A stretch of 55,849 nucleotides of DNA from assembly GCA_964584755.1 (NCBI GenBank), contig CAZPAV010000015.1, positions 1 to 55,849 on the forward strand, read 5' to 3'. The notes beneath the pieces are model-generated. The model was not told where the DNA came from. It saw only the letters and a list, made by a program, of their open reading frames with translations, and did not search any database. Of the stretch, positions 35,673 to 44,161 are shown piece by piece (the stretch's first letter is position 1; every line of letters starts with the position of its first letter). Origin of the DNA: CAZPAV01 sp964584755. Lineage in GTDB: Bacteria; Actinomycetota; Acidimicrobiia; Spongiisociales; UBA5794. Both the position numbers and the translations under genes were made by a program.

Positions 35673-35737
35673 GGGTGACCCGGGCCTGCCGCGGCCCACA
35701 CCCGAGAACTTCGGCATCTCGGCTCCCGTCTTGAGCC
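35673..35737 (-). promoter_or_regulatory. Structured pilB leader: three adjoining hairpins
   Basis: The 122 bases between aroE-side sequence and pilB can fold into GGCTC-n7-GAGCC (35737-35721), CCGAG-n11-CTCGG (35722-35702) and GGGTG/CACCC enclosing GGGCC/GGCCC (35703-35673). Neighbouring helices share two bases, so they abut or compete. The last ends just before the AAGGAGG of pilB. I tried the cyclic-di-GMP-I and -II consensus and could not fit either; no known class is claimed. Confidence 0.4.
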
Positions 35738-35784
35738 GTCTGCCCCGTCACGCCGTGGCCCGACACCGCGCCGGGCGCCGCCCC

Positions 35785-36564
35785 TCACGGGGTCGTGAGC
35801 GCGGCGCGCATCGCCTCCTGTGGAGCCTCCCGACCGGTCCAGATCCGGATGGAGGCGGCGGCCTGGGCGAGGAGCATCTCCGTCCCCGGCACGACCGGCC
35901 GGCCTCGGGCGCGCAGCGTCGTGGTGGCCGGCGTCGGCCCGTGTCCGTACGCCATGTCGAAGAGCCCCTCCGCAGCGGCGAGGACCGCCTCGGGGAGGCG
36001 ACTCGTCCCGTCCATCCCGACCGGGGTGGCGTTCACGACGACGGCCCCCGGGACCGGCTCGCCCCAGGGAACCACGGTCCCCTCGACGTGGAGCCGCGCC
36101 AGGAGATCCCCGGCACGGGCGGTGCGCCGCGCCGAGACGAGCACCTCCACCCCGGCGGGCCGACCCACCACCGCGGCCGCGGCCGCACCGCCCGCTCCCA
36201 GCACGAGGACGGGGGCGTCCTCCGGCAACCCGCCCCACCGCCAGGCGCGGCGGATCCCCTCCACGTCGGTGTTCTCCCCGCGGACGAGACCTCCCTCCGG
36301 GACGAGGGTGTTCACCGCCCCCACCTGCCGCGCCACCGCCGAGACCCGGTCACATGCGACGAACGCGGCCGCCTTGTGCGGCATGGTCACGTTCGCGCCG
36401 TCGAGACGGCCGTTGCGGAGCTCGATGAACGCCTCCTGCAGCCCGCCGGCGTCGACGCGACGGGCGGTGTAGCTGCCCGGGATCCCGAGGACGCGGAGGG
36501 CGGCCTCGTGCAGGCGTGGGGAGAGGGAGTGGGCCACGGGATCGCCCAGGAGCACGAGTCTCAC
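35785..36564 (-). CDS. aroE: Shikimate dehydrogenase
   Basis: AroE reduces 3-dehydroshikimate to shikimate with NADPH. The 259-residue product shows the substrate site (GDPVAHSLSPRLHEAAL), the catalytic Lys in NVTMPHKAA, GAVNTL, the nucleotide loop VLGAGGAAAAAV and NATPVGM. The start is GTG at 36564 and overlaps the mltG stop as GTGA. In many Actinobacteria aroE is followed closely by aroC; here the pilus operon (about 9 kb) lies between them. Confidence 0.96.
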   Translation of the reverse strand: MRLVLLGDPVAHSLSPRLHEAALRVLGIPGSYTARRVDAGGLQEAFIELRNGRLDGANVTMPHKAAAFVACDRVSAVARQVGAVNTLVPEGGLVRGENTDVEGIRRAWRWGGLPEDAPVLVLGAGGAAAAAVVGRPAGVEVLVSARRTARAGDLLARLHVEGTVVPWGEPVPGAVVVNATPVGMDGTSRLPEAVLAAAEGLFDMAYGHGPTPATTTLRARGRPVVPGTEMLLAQAAASIRIWTGREAPQEAMRAALTTP

Positions 36565-37655
36565 GGCAGCACCCCGTCGGCCTTGGCCTGCTCGACCTTG
36601 CGCCGGTGCTCGGCGTACGTCGTCGAGAACCCGTGCCGCCCGTCGCGGGAGACGACCACGAAGTACAGGTACTCGGTGCCGGCCGGGTGCGTGGCCGCCT
36701 CGAGCGAGGCCTCGCCGACCGTCCCGATCGGCGTCGGCGGCAGTGCGGTGATGCGGTAGGTGTTGTAGGGGGAGTCCACCTCGAGGTCGTCGGCGGTCAC
36801 CCGGCCCGGGTTCGTCCCCAGGGCGTAGACGACGGTCGCGTCGATCTGCAGCGGCATGCCGGCGGCGAGCCGGTTGTACACCACCGAGGCGATGAGCGGC
36901 CGGTCCTCGTCGAGCACGGCCTCCCGTTCCACGAGGGAGGCCACGACGAGGGCCCCGTACCGATCCACCCCCAGGTTCGGCAGTCGCGACCAGTCCTGGG
37001 CCGCCATCCGCGTCACCATCTCGTCCGCCATGCGCTGCAGGAGCGAGACGGCGGTGTCGTCGGCGCCCACCTCGTACGTCGCCGGGAAGAGGAGCCCCTC
37101 CCAACGCGCCAGGGGCGGTACCCCGTCGGGGAGCTCCTCGGGAAGGTACGGCGACGTCACGGCGCCGCTCTCGAGGGCGGCCACCAGGTCGGCGCGGGCG
37201 AGGCCGGTCTGCTCGGCGATGGCGTCGAGCACCCGGTCGACGGCGAGACCCTCCCGAACCGTCACCCGCAGCGAGGAATGCTCGACGGGACCGGCGAGGA
37301 GGCGGTCGAGGACGGCATCGACGTCCATGCCGGTCTCGAGGGCGTAACGCCCGGCGCGCAGTTGCGACGCGACGCCGCGACGCGCCGCCTCCCGCTCGAA
37401 CCGCCGGGCGTCCACGACACCGGCCGCCTCGAGCAGGTCCCCGATCGTCCGCGCCGACGCCCCCACCGGCACGTCGACCTCGACGGCGATCCCCGGAACC
37501 GGTGCGCTCGGCGCGCCGCCGGCGACGGCACCGGCGAGGAGCCGCGCACCGAGGAGGACGGCCGCCACTGCGAGCAGGGCCGCCAGGACGACACCGATCA
37601 GCACGGCGCGTCGTGGCGGCGGGGCGCCCCCGCCGGCCGGCTCACGTCCCGTCAT
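36561..37655 (-). CDS. mltG: Endolytic murein transglycosylase MltG
   Basis: MltG cuts nascent peptidoglycan at the outer face of the membrane and may limit strand length. The 364-residue product has an N-terminal membrane segment (about residues 18-42), a LysM-like region (60-110: VPVGASARTIGDLLEAAG) and the YceG catalytic domain with WEGLLFPATYEV, the catalytic Glu in VVASLVEREAVLD, and DSPYNTY. The ATG at 37655 has GGAGG upstream and overlaps the end of ruvX by 14 bases. Confidence 0.95.
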   Translation of the reverse strand: MTGREPAGGGAPPPRRAVLIGVVLAALLAVAAVLLGARLLAGAVAGGAPSAPVPGIAVEVDVPVGASARTIGDLLEAAGVVDARRFEREAARRGVASQLRAGRYALETGMDVDAVLDRLLAGPVEHSSLRVTVREGLAVDRVLDAIAEQTGLARADLVAALESGAVTSPYLPEELPDGVPPLARWEGLLFPATYEVGADDTAVSLLQRMADEMVTRMAAQDWSRLPNLGVDRYGALVVASLVEREAVLDEDRPLIASVVYNRLAAGMPLQIDATVVYALGTNPGRVTADDLEVDSPYNTYRITALPPTPIGTVGEASLEAATHPAGTEYLYFVVVSRDGRHGFSTTYAEHRRKVEQAKADGVLP

Positions 37656-38097
37656 GGGAGGCCTCCTCTCCCCCACCCCGGGCGTTGCGGCGATCGAGGT
37701 ACGCCTGGAGGAGCACCGCGGCCGCGACGCGGTCCCGCAGCTCGCGCCGCCGCCGGCGCCGTACCGACCCTTCGAGGAGCGCGGCCTCGGCGATCGCCGT
37801 CGTGAATCGCTCGTCGAGGAGCTCCACGTCGAGCCCGGTCGCCTCCCGGGCGAGGTGTGCCAGCCGTCGGGCCGCCGCCGCCCCGCGGCCCTCCTCGCCG
37901 CCGAGGGTGAGTGGCAGGCCCACCACGATGCGCTCCACCCCATGCTCCCGGCAGAGCTCGCGCAGCGCGACGGACACGTCGGTCCCGGTCCGATCGATCG
38001 TGGCGTGCGGATGGGCGACGACCCCGCCGGGGTCGGAGAGGGCGACACCGATCCGCTTCTCGCCGGGGTCGAGCGCCAGGACGCGGCCCGCGCTCAC
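37642..38097 (-). CDS. ruvX: Putative pre-16S rRNA nuclease / Holliday junction resolvase-like (YqgF)
   Basis: YqgF/RuvX is an RNase H-fold nuclease involved in processing the 5' end of 16S rRNA. The 151-residue product shows LALDPGEKRIGVALSD with the first catalytic Asp, VVGLPLTLGGEEG, and the C-terminal DERFTTAIAE and DRVAAAVLLQAYLD with acidic residues. The start is GTG at 38097, GTGA overlap with alaS. alaS-ruvX-mltG-aroE is a conserved actinobacterial string. Confidence 0.95.
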   Translation of the reverse strand: MSAGRVLALDPGEKRIGVALSDPGGVVAHPHATIDRTGTDVSVALRELCREHGVERIVVGLPLTLGGEEGRGAAAARRLAHLAREATGLDVELLDERFTTAIAEAALLEGSVRRRRRRELRDRVAAAVLLQAYLDRRNARGGGEEASHDGT

Positions 38098-40715
38098 GGC
38101 GCGAGGAGCGCGCTCCGGGCGCGTTCCCGGGCGACGGCGACGGCGTCCCGGATGCGCTCCCCGTGCGGGCCGCCCGCCTGGGCGAGTCGCGGGTCCCGAC
38201 TCCCCCCTCCGCCGAGGATCCGCGCGCCCTCGGCGAGGAGCTCGCCGGCGGAGATCCCCGTCGCCACGAGATCGTCGGACACCCACCCGACCAGGCCGCC
38301 CTTCCCGTCCCGGGCCGAGCCGAGGACGACGATCCCCGACTCCACCCGATCGCGCACCTGGAACAGGAGCGCCCGCAGCGCGTCTGCGCCGAGGCCGTCG
38401 ACGGCGGCGACCACGAGGCGATGACCGTCCCGCTCCTCCGCCTCGTCGAGGAGCCGCTCGGCGGTCCGGGCACGGTCCCGGTCCTCGAAGGCGGCCAGTC
38501 GCTCCTCCTGGGCGCGCAGGCGCTCGGCGAGGCTCGTCGCCACCTCCACGAGCTGGCTCTCCTGGGTGTTGAGGGCGCCGGCGGTCCGGCGCAGGCGCTG
38601 CCGCAGCTCGCTGAGGTACGCGTACGCCCGTGTTCCCGTGAGTGCCTCGACCCGCCGCAGGTTCGCCCCCACCGACCCCTCTCCGACGAGGACGAGGGGC
38701 CCCACCTGACCCGTGCTGGGGACGTGCGTACCGCCACACAGCTCGGTCGAGTACTCCCCGGCGCGCACCACCCGGACCCGCTCCCCGTACTTGTCCCCGA
38801 AGAAGGCGAGCGCGCCCATCTGCTCGGCCTCCTCCTTCGTGGTGACGAGGGTCGTCACCCGTGCGTTCTCGATGATCCGCTCGTTGGTGAGCCGTTCGAT
38901 CTCCTCGAGCGCGTCGCCCGGAACCGCCGCGTAGTGGCTGAAGTCGAAACGGAGGCGGTCGGGTGCCACGAGCGACCCGGCCTGGTGGACGTGCTCCCCG
39001 AGGACGCTGCGCAGGGCCCAGTGGAGGAGGTGGGTCCCGGTGTGGTTCTTGCGGATGCGCTCTCGTCGCACCCGGTCGATGCGCGCCCGCGTCTCCTGGC
39101 CCACCTGGACGACGCCGCGCACGACCCGGCCCCGGTGACCGTGGATGCCGGGAAGCGCGAACCGGGTGTCGTCGATGCGGAGCGCGCCGGTCGGCGTCTC
39201 CACGGTTCCCATGTCGCCGAGCTGCCCCCCCGACTCGGCGTAGAAGGGCGTCCGGTCGAGGAACACCTCGATCTCCTGGCCCTCGTCCGCTCGTTCGACA
39301 CGTTCGCCCTCCCGCAGGATGGCGAGGATGCGTCCCTCCGTCTCCTCCCGCTCGTAGCCGAGGAACTCGGTGGGCTCGAGACCGCGCAGCAGGCTGCGAT
39401 ACCCCTCCGCGAGGTCGCCGGCGGCGCCCCCCCGGAACGCGGCCCGGGCCCGTTCCCGCTGCTCCGCCATCATCGTCTCGAACTCGGTACGGTCGAGGGC
39501 GTGACCCCGCTCGGCGGCGATCTCCTCGGTGAGCTCGACGGGGAACCCGTACGTGTCGTGCAGCTTGAAGGCGGTGGCGCCGGACAGCGCCTCGCCCTCC
39601 GCGAGGGTGCCGAGTGCCTGTTCGAGGAGCTGATGGCCCGACTCGAGGGTTCGGCGGAAACGGTGCTCCTCGCGTTCGGCCATCTCACGGATGAACGCCT
39701 GCCGGCGCGCGATCTCCGGATACGCCTCCCCCATCGTGGTCACGGTGGCGTCCACGAGTCGGGGGATCACCGGATCCTCGGCTCCGAGCAGGAAGGCGTG
39801 ACGTACGGCCCGTCGCAGGAGCCGTCGGAGGACGTACCCTCGTCCCTCGTTGGAGGGCACCACGCCGTCGCCGATGAGGAACGTCACCGCCCGCGCGTGG
39901 TCGGCCATGATGCGCAGGGACATGTCGCTGCGCTCCCGGGCTCCGAAGCGAGCCCCCGTCGTCCCCTCGGCGACGGCGATGATCTCGCGAAGGACGTCGG
40001 TCTCGAACGCCGAGTCGACCCCCTGGAGGATCATGGCGACGCGCTCCAGCCCGGCGCCGGTGTCGATGCTCTTCGCCGGCAGGTCGCCCACGACGTGGTA
40101 CGGCTCGTCCTGGACGTACTGCATGAAGACGAGGTTCCAGATCTCGACGAACCGCTCCTCGTCGACGACGGGACCCCCGTCGGGGCCGTACTCGGCCCCA
40201 CGGTCGTAGAAGATCTCCGAGGACGGCCCGGCGGGGCCGGCGACACCCATCTGCCAGAAGTTGTCCCGGTCACGCCGCTGGAGTCGCTCGGGCGCGACAC
40301 CCACCTCGTCGATCCAGATCGCGGCCGCCTCGTCGTCGCTCTCGTGAACGGTGAACCACAGCCGGTCCGGATCCAGCCCGAAGCCCTCGGTGACGAGCGC
40401 GTACGCCCACGGGATCGCCTTCTCCTTGAAGTAGTCGCCGAAACTGAAGTTCCCGAGCATCTCGAAGAAGGTCATGTGCCGGGCGGTCGTTCCGATGATG
40501 TCGATGTCCGCCGTGCGGATGCACTTCTGGACCGACACCGCCCTCGGGTACGGCGGCGTCTCCTCACCGAGGAGGTAGGACTTGAACGGGACCATGCCGG
40601 CGACGGTGAGCAGGAGCGTCGGGTCCACGGGGATGAGCGACGCCGACGGCACGACGGTGTGGCCTCGCGCCGCGAAGAAGTCGAGGAAGGTCCGCCGAAT
40701 CGCGTTCGAGTCCAT
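38094..40715 (-). CDS. alaS: Alanine-tRNA ligase
   Basis: AlaS charges tRNA-Ala and edits Ser/Gly errors. The 873-residue length is full. The N-terminus RRTFLDFFAARGHTVVPSASLIP and KCIRTADIDIIGTTARHMTFFEMLGNFSFGDYF are diagnostic catalytic motifs. The editing domain has the zinc ligands HTGTHLLHWALR and CGGTHVPSTGQVG. The C-terminal DHHA1/C-Ala domain contains the Gly-rich GGGGSRDPRLAQAGG. ATG start; 12 bases below the small membrane ORF. Confidence 0.98.
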   Translation of the reverse strand: MDSNAIRRTFLDFFAARGHTVVPSASLIPVDPTLLLTVAGMVPFKSYLLGEETPPYPRAVSVQKCIRTADIDIIGTTARHMTFFEMLGNFSFGDYFKEKAIPWAYALVTEGFGLDPDRLWFTVHESDDEAAAIWIDEVGVAPERLQRRDRDNFWQMGVAGPAGPSSEIFYDRGAEYGPDGGPVVDEERFVEIWNLVFMQYVQDEPYHVVGDLPAKSIDTGAGLERVAMILQGVDSAFETDVLREIIAVAEGTTGARFGARERSDMSLRIMADHARAVTFLIGDGVVPSNEGRGYVLRRLLRRAVRHAFLLGAEDPVIPRLVDATVTTMGEAYPEIARRQAFIREMAEREEHRFRRTLESGHQLLEQALGTLAEGEALSGATAFKLHDTYGFPVELTEEIAAERGHALDRTEFETMMAEQRERARAAFRGGAAGDLAEGYRSLLRGLEPTEFLGYEREETEGRILAILREGERVERADEGQEIEVFLDRTPFYAESGGQLGDMGTVETPTGALRIDDTRFALPGIHGHRGRVVRGVVQVGQETRARIDRVRRERIRKNHTGTHLLHWALRSVLGEHVHQAGSLVAPDRLRFDFSHYAAVPGDALEEIERLTNERIIENARVTTLVTTKEEAEQMGALAFFGDKYGERVRVVRAGEYSTELCGGTHVPSTGQVGPLVLVGEGSVGANLRRVEALTGTRAYAYLSELRQRLRRTAGALNTQESQLVEVATSLAERLRAQEERLAAFEDRDRARTAERLLDEAEERDGHRLVVAAVDGLGADALRALLFQVRDRVESGIVVLGSARDGKGGLVGWVSDDLVATGISAGELLAEGARILGGGGSRDPRLAQAGGPHGERIRDAVAVARERARSALLAP

Positions 40716-40727
40716 GGGGCCGGAAGG

Positions 40728-40943
40728 TTAGCCCCCCCTCCCCTCCTCCCTCCGCGGCGGGCCGCTCGCGGCCAGGCGTCGCCCGGCGAGCTCCACGACG
40801 TCGGCGAGGACCCCGACCCCGACCCGTGCCACGGTCCCCGGACCGAGCCGGCGGCGGAGGGCGCGCACCTTCACCACGACGTAGCATCCGGCTCCCACGG
40901 TGGCGAGGACGCCGAGGCCGAACCAGCGCAGACGGACGAACAT
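40728..40943 (-). CDS. Small single-pass membrane protein of unknown function
   Basis: This 71-residue protein has one hydrophobic segment (about residues 5-25, LRWFGLGVLATVGAGCYVVV) followed by a basic stretch and an Arg/Gly-rich tail. I do not recognise its function. Small conserved membrane proteins at this position between rarA and alaS are known in Actinobacteria, which supports that it is a real gene. It begins 9 bases after the rarA stop and ends 12 bases before alaS. Confidence 0.6.
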   Translation of the reverse strand: MFVRLRWFGLGVLATVGAGCYVVVKVRALRRRLGPGTVARVGVGVLADVVELAGRRLAASGPPRREEGRGG

Positions 40944-40952
40944 GGCGTCAGG

Positions 40953-42329
40953 CTAGCGGGCGGGATGCGGCGGCTCGCCTCCACCCTCCTCCGCCGGAGC
41001 ACGGCGCGCCTTCCCCAGGATCCGGTCTACGGCTCGCAGCCGCTCGGCCAGCTCTCGCTCCTCACCCGCGTCCCCCGGGACGAAGAGGACGGGATCGCCG
41101 GCGTCCTCGGGGAGGTACCGCTGCGCCACGATCCCGCCCCGACCGTGCGGGTACACGTATCCGGTCCCGAACCCCAGCGCCCGCTCCCCGGCGGTGGCGG
41201 CGGAGCGCAGGTGCGGCGGTACGGGCGCGCCGGCGGTGCGCTCGACCAGCTCGGCGGCGCGCGCCATGGCCTTCGCCACCGCGTTCGACTTCGGCGCCGC
41301 CGCCAGGTAGACGGCCGCCTCGGTGAGGGCGTACGCCGCCTCGGGGAGACCCACGACCTCCACGACCCGGAAGGCGTCGACCGCCATGCGGAGGGCCCGC
41401 GGATCCGCCAGGCCCACGTCCTCGGCCGCCAGCACCACCATGCGCCGGGCGATGAACTTCGGGTCCTCCCCGGCGGCGAGCATCGTGTGCAGCCAGTAGA
41501 GGCTCGCGTCGACGTCCGAGCCGCGCAGGCTCTTGATGAAGGCCGAGATCACGTCGTAGTGGCGGTCCCCTGCCTTGTCGTAGCGGACGACGCGGTGCTG
41601 CAACGCCTCCGCGACGTCCTCGAGGAGGACGGCACGGTGCCCCCGTCCCGCGGCGACGTTCGCCGCCGCCTCCAGCCCGTTCAGCGCGAGGCGCGCGTCT
41701 CCGCCCACGCGCGTGGCGAGCGCCTCGAGCGCCTCGGGAGCGAGCTCGACACCGCCGAGCCCCCGCACCGGGTCGGCCGCGGCCCGCCGTACCAGCTCGG
41801 CAACCTCGGAGGGCGCCAGCGGTTCGGTGCGGAACACCGTGACCCGCGACACGAGCGGAGCGTTCACCTCGAAGAAGGGATTCTCCGTGGTGGCACCGAT
41901 GAGGACGACGATGCCCTCCTCGACGGCGGGGAGCAGGATGTCCTGCTGCGCCTTCGAGAAGCGGTGGATCTCGTCGAGGAACAGGATGGTCCGCCCTTGG
42001 GCGTCCTCGAGGCGGCGCCGTGCCGCGGCGAGGACCTCCCGGACCTCCTTCACTCCCGCGGCGGTGGCGGAGAGCGGGGCAAATCGGGCCTCGACCGCCG
42101 CCGCCACGAGGCGCGCCAGCGTCGTCTTCCCCGTCCCCGGCGGTCCCCACAGGATCATCGAGGAGGGCCGGCCGGCTCGGATCATCGCCCGGAACGCCGC
42201 GTCCTCGGCGAGGAGGTGACGCTGCCCGACGACCTCCTCGAAGGAGACCGGGCGCATCCGCGCCGCCAGGGGCGCCACGGCGTGGCGGCGCTCGGCGCGC
42301 TGCTCCGCGAAGAGGTCGGGCTCGTCCAT
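40953..42329 (-). CDS. rarA: Replication-associated recombination protein A (RarA/MgsA, AAA+)
   Basis: RarA is a clamp-loader-like AAA+ ATPase acting at stalled replication forks. The 458-residue product has Walker A GPPGTGKTTLAR (about residues 57-68), Walker B LFLDEIHRF, sensor 1 GATTENPFFEVN and, C-terminally, the MgsA domain motifs YDVISAFIKSLRGSDVDASLYWL and AAEDVGLADP. The N-terminus MRPVSFEEVVGQRHLL is typical. I use the ATG at 42329; the longer open frame upstream is out-of-phase aspS. Confidence 0.96.
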   Translation of the reverse strand: MDEPDLFAEQRAERRHAVAPLAARMRPVSFEEVVGQRHLLAEDAAFRAMIRAGRPSSMILWGPPGTGKTTLARLVAAAVEARFAPLSATAAGVKEVREVLAAARRRLEDAQGRTILFLDEIHRFSKAQQDILLPAVEEGIVVLIGATTENPFFEVNAPLVSRVTVFRTEPLAPSEVAELVRRAAADPVRGLGGVELAPEALEALATRVGGDARLALNGLEAAANVAAGRGHRAVLLEDVAEALQHRVVRYDKAGDRHYDVISAFIKSLRGSDVDASLYWLHTMLAAGEDPKFIARRMVVLAAEDVGLADPRALRMAVDAFRVVEVVGLPEAAYALTEAAVYLAAAPKSNAVAKAMARAAELVERTAGAPVPPHLRSAATAGERALGFGTGYVYPHGRGGIVAQRYLPEDAGDPVLFVPGDAGEERELAERLRAVDRILGKARRAPAEEGGGEPPHPAR

Positions 42330-42370
42330 CGTCCGCAGGGTACGCCCCGCCGGCCGCCGGCGCCCCGGAG

Positions 42371-44161
42371 TCAGTCGCCGACCTCCGCCTCCCGCCAGGC
42401 GGCGCGGATCTCGGGTCGAAGGTCGATCCCCAACACGCGGAGTTGCTCCTCCTCGACGCGACTCGGGGAGCCCGTCAGCGGATCGGCGCCGGTCTGCGTC
42501 TTCGGGAAGGGGATGATCTCCCGGATGTTCGGCTGGCCCCGCAGGATCGCCACCATCCGATCCACACCGATGGCGAACCCGGCGTGTGGCGGAGTTCCGT
42601 AGCGCAGCGCCTCGAGGAACCAGCCGAAACGCCGCTCGGCCTCCTCGGGGCCGATCCCGAGGATGGCGAACACCTCCTCCTGGACGGCCGGGTCGTGGAT
42701 CCGCACGCTGCCCGATCCGAGCTCGGATCCGTTGAGGACGAGGTCGTAGGCCCGGGAGATGGCCCCGTCGGGGTCCTCCCTCATGACGGCCACGTCCGCG
42801 GGGGCGGTGAAGGGGTGATGGAGGGGGACGAGGTGCCCCTCCTCGTCCCGTTCGAAGACGGGGAAGTCGACGACGAAGAGGTAGGCGAGCTCGTCGTGCT
42901 CCTCGGGGGTCCCCAGCTCGGTCCGCAGCCGCCCGAGCACGTCGAGCACGGTGCGATCCCGGTCGCCCACCAGGAGGAGGGTGTCTCCGGGCGCCCCGCC
43001 GAGACGCTCGATCAACGCGGCACGCTCCTGCTCGGAGAGGAACTTGGCGACCGGGGAGCGCAGGCCCCCATCCGCCTCGACGACGGCCCAGACGAGCCCC
43101 TTCGCCCCGAGCTCCTGGGCCTGCGCGACGATCCCGTCCAGCCCGGAGCGCGCCAGGCCGAGCCCTCCGGCGTTGATCCCACGAATCCTGCCCCCCTCGG
43201 CGAGGACCCCGGCGAAGGCGCGGAACCCGGTGTCGGCGAACACCCCGGTGAGGTCGACGATCTCCATGCCGAAGCGGATGTCGGGCTTGTCCGTCCCGTA
43301 CCGCTCCATCGCCTCGTGCCAGGTCAGGCGGGGGAAGGGGCGATCCGGCTCCGTCCCTCGCAGCGCACGGGTGACCCGGCAGGCGATCTCCTCGAGCGTC
43401 TCCAGGACGTCCTCCTGTCCCCAGAACGACCCCTCGAAGTCGAGTTGGGTGAACTCGAGCTGCCGGTCCGCCCGCAGGTCCTCGTCCCGGTAGCAGCGCG
43501 CCACCTGGTAGTACCGCTCCACGCCACCGATCATGAGGAGCTGCTTGAAGAGCTGCGGCGACTGCGGCAGGGCGTAGAAGTGCCCGGGCCGAAGCCGGCT
43601 GGGGACGAGCATGTCCCGGGCGCCTTCCGGCGTCGAGGCGATGAGCGTCGGTGTCTCCACCTCGAGGAACCCTCGTTCCTCCATGACGTCGCGCATGGCC
43701 CGGATGGCTCGCGATCGGGCCCGGAGGTTCTCCGCCATCCGGGGACGCCGGAGGTCGAGGTACCGGTAGCGGAGCCGCTTCACCTCGTCCACCTCGGCGC
43801 GGTCGTCGATCGGGAAGGGCAGGGGCGCCGCCGGACTCAACACCTCCAGGGAGGTCGCCGCCACCTCGACCTCGCCGGTGGGGAGGTCGGGATTGACGGT
43901 GCCCGCGGGACGGGGCCGGACGCGTCCCCGGACGGCGACGCAGAACTCCGAGCGCAGCCGGTGCAGGACCTCCTCGGGCGCCGCGCCGTCGTCTGGGTTC
44001 ACCACCACCTGGACGATGCCGGTCGCGTCCCGCAGATCCACGAACACCACGCCGCCGTGGTCGCGCCGGCGGGCCACCCACCCGGCGAGCGCCACCTCCC
44101 TCCCGGCGTCGCCGCTCCGCAGGGTGCCCGCGCCGTCGGTCTTCAGCGGTCCTGCAGCCAT
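42371..44161 (-). CDS. aspS: Aspartate-tRNA(Asp/Asn) ligase
   Basis: AspRS activates aspartate and charges its tRNA. The 596-residue product has the N-terminal OB anticodon-binding domain (VALAGWVARRRDHGGVVFVDLRD), class II motif 1/2 (GFLEVETPTL, QSPQLFKQLLMIGG, RCYRDEDLRADRQLEFTQLD), the bacterial GAD insertion, and motif 3 (GIGVDRMVAILRG). The ATG at 44161 has GGAGGAGA eight bases upstream and overlaps hisS by 19 bases. Whether it also misacylates tRNA-Asn cannot be decided here. Confidence 0.97.
   Translation of the reverse strand: MAAGPLKTDGAGTLRSGDAGREVALAGWVARRRDHGGVVFVDLRDATGIVQVVVNPDDGAAPEEVLHRLRSEFCVAVRGRVRPRPAGTVNPDLPTGEVEVAATSLEVLSPAAPLPFPIDDRAEVDEVKRLRYRYLDLRRPRMAENLRARSRAIRAMRDVMEERGFLEVETPTLIASTPEGARDMLVPSRLRPGHFYALPQSPQLFKQLLMIGGVERYYQVARCYRDEDLRADRQLEFTQLDFEGSFWGQEDVLETLEEIACRVTRALRGTEPDRPFPRLTWHEAMERYGTDKPDIRFGMEIVDLTGVFADTGFRAFAGVLAEGGRIRGINAGGLGLARSGLDGIVAQAQELGAKGLVWAVVEADGGLRSPVAKFLSEQERAALIERLGGAPGDTLLLVGDRDRTVLDVLGRLRTELGTPEEHDELAYLFVVDFPVFERDEEGHLVPLHHPFTAPADVAVMREDPDGAISRAYDLVLNGSELGSGSVRIHDPAVQEEVFAILGIGPEEAERRFGWFLEALRYGTPPHAGFAIGVDRMVAILRGQPNIREIIPFPKTQTGADPLTGSPSRVEEEQLRVLGIDLRPEIRAAWREAEVGD

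Noticed and set aside
35289..35717. Alternative minus-strand ORF starting with ATG in the pilB leader
   Set aside because: It overlaps pilB in another frame; the product is Arg/Ser-rich without any motif, whereas pilB is unambiguous.
35673..35737. pilB leader as a cyclic-di-GMP (GEMM) riboswitch
   Set aside because: The conserved GGGACGCAAAGCC-type block and tetraloop receptor are absent; only stems are present.
37911..42602. Plus-strand open frame of about 1563 codons
   Set aside because: It lies antisense to ruvX, alaS and rarA; such long antisense frames arise from high GC and third-position bias. The translation is low-complexity (Arg, Glu, Gly, Asp) with no domain.
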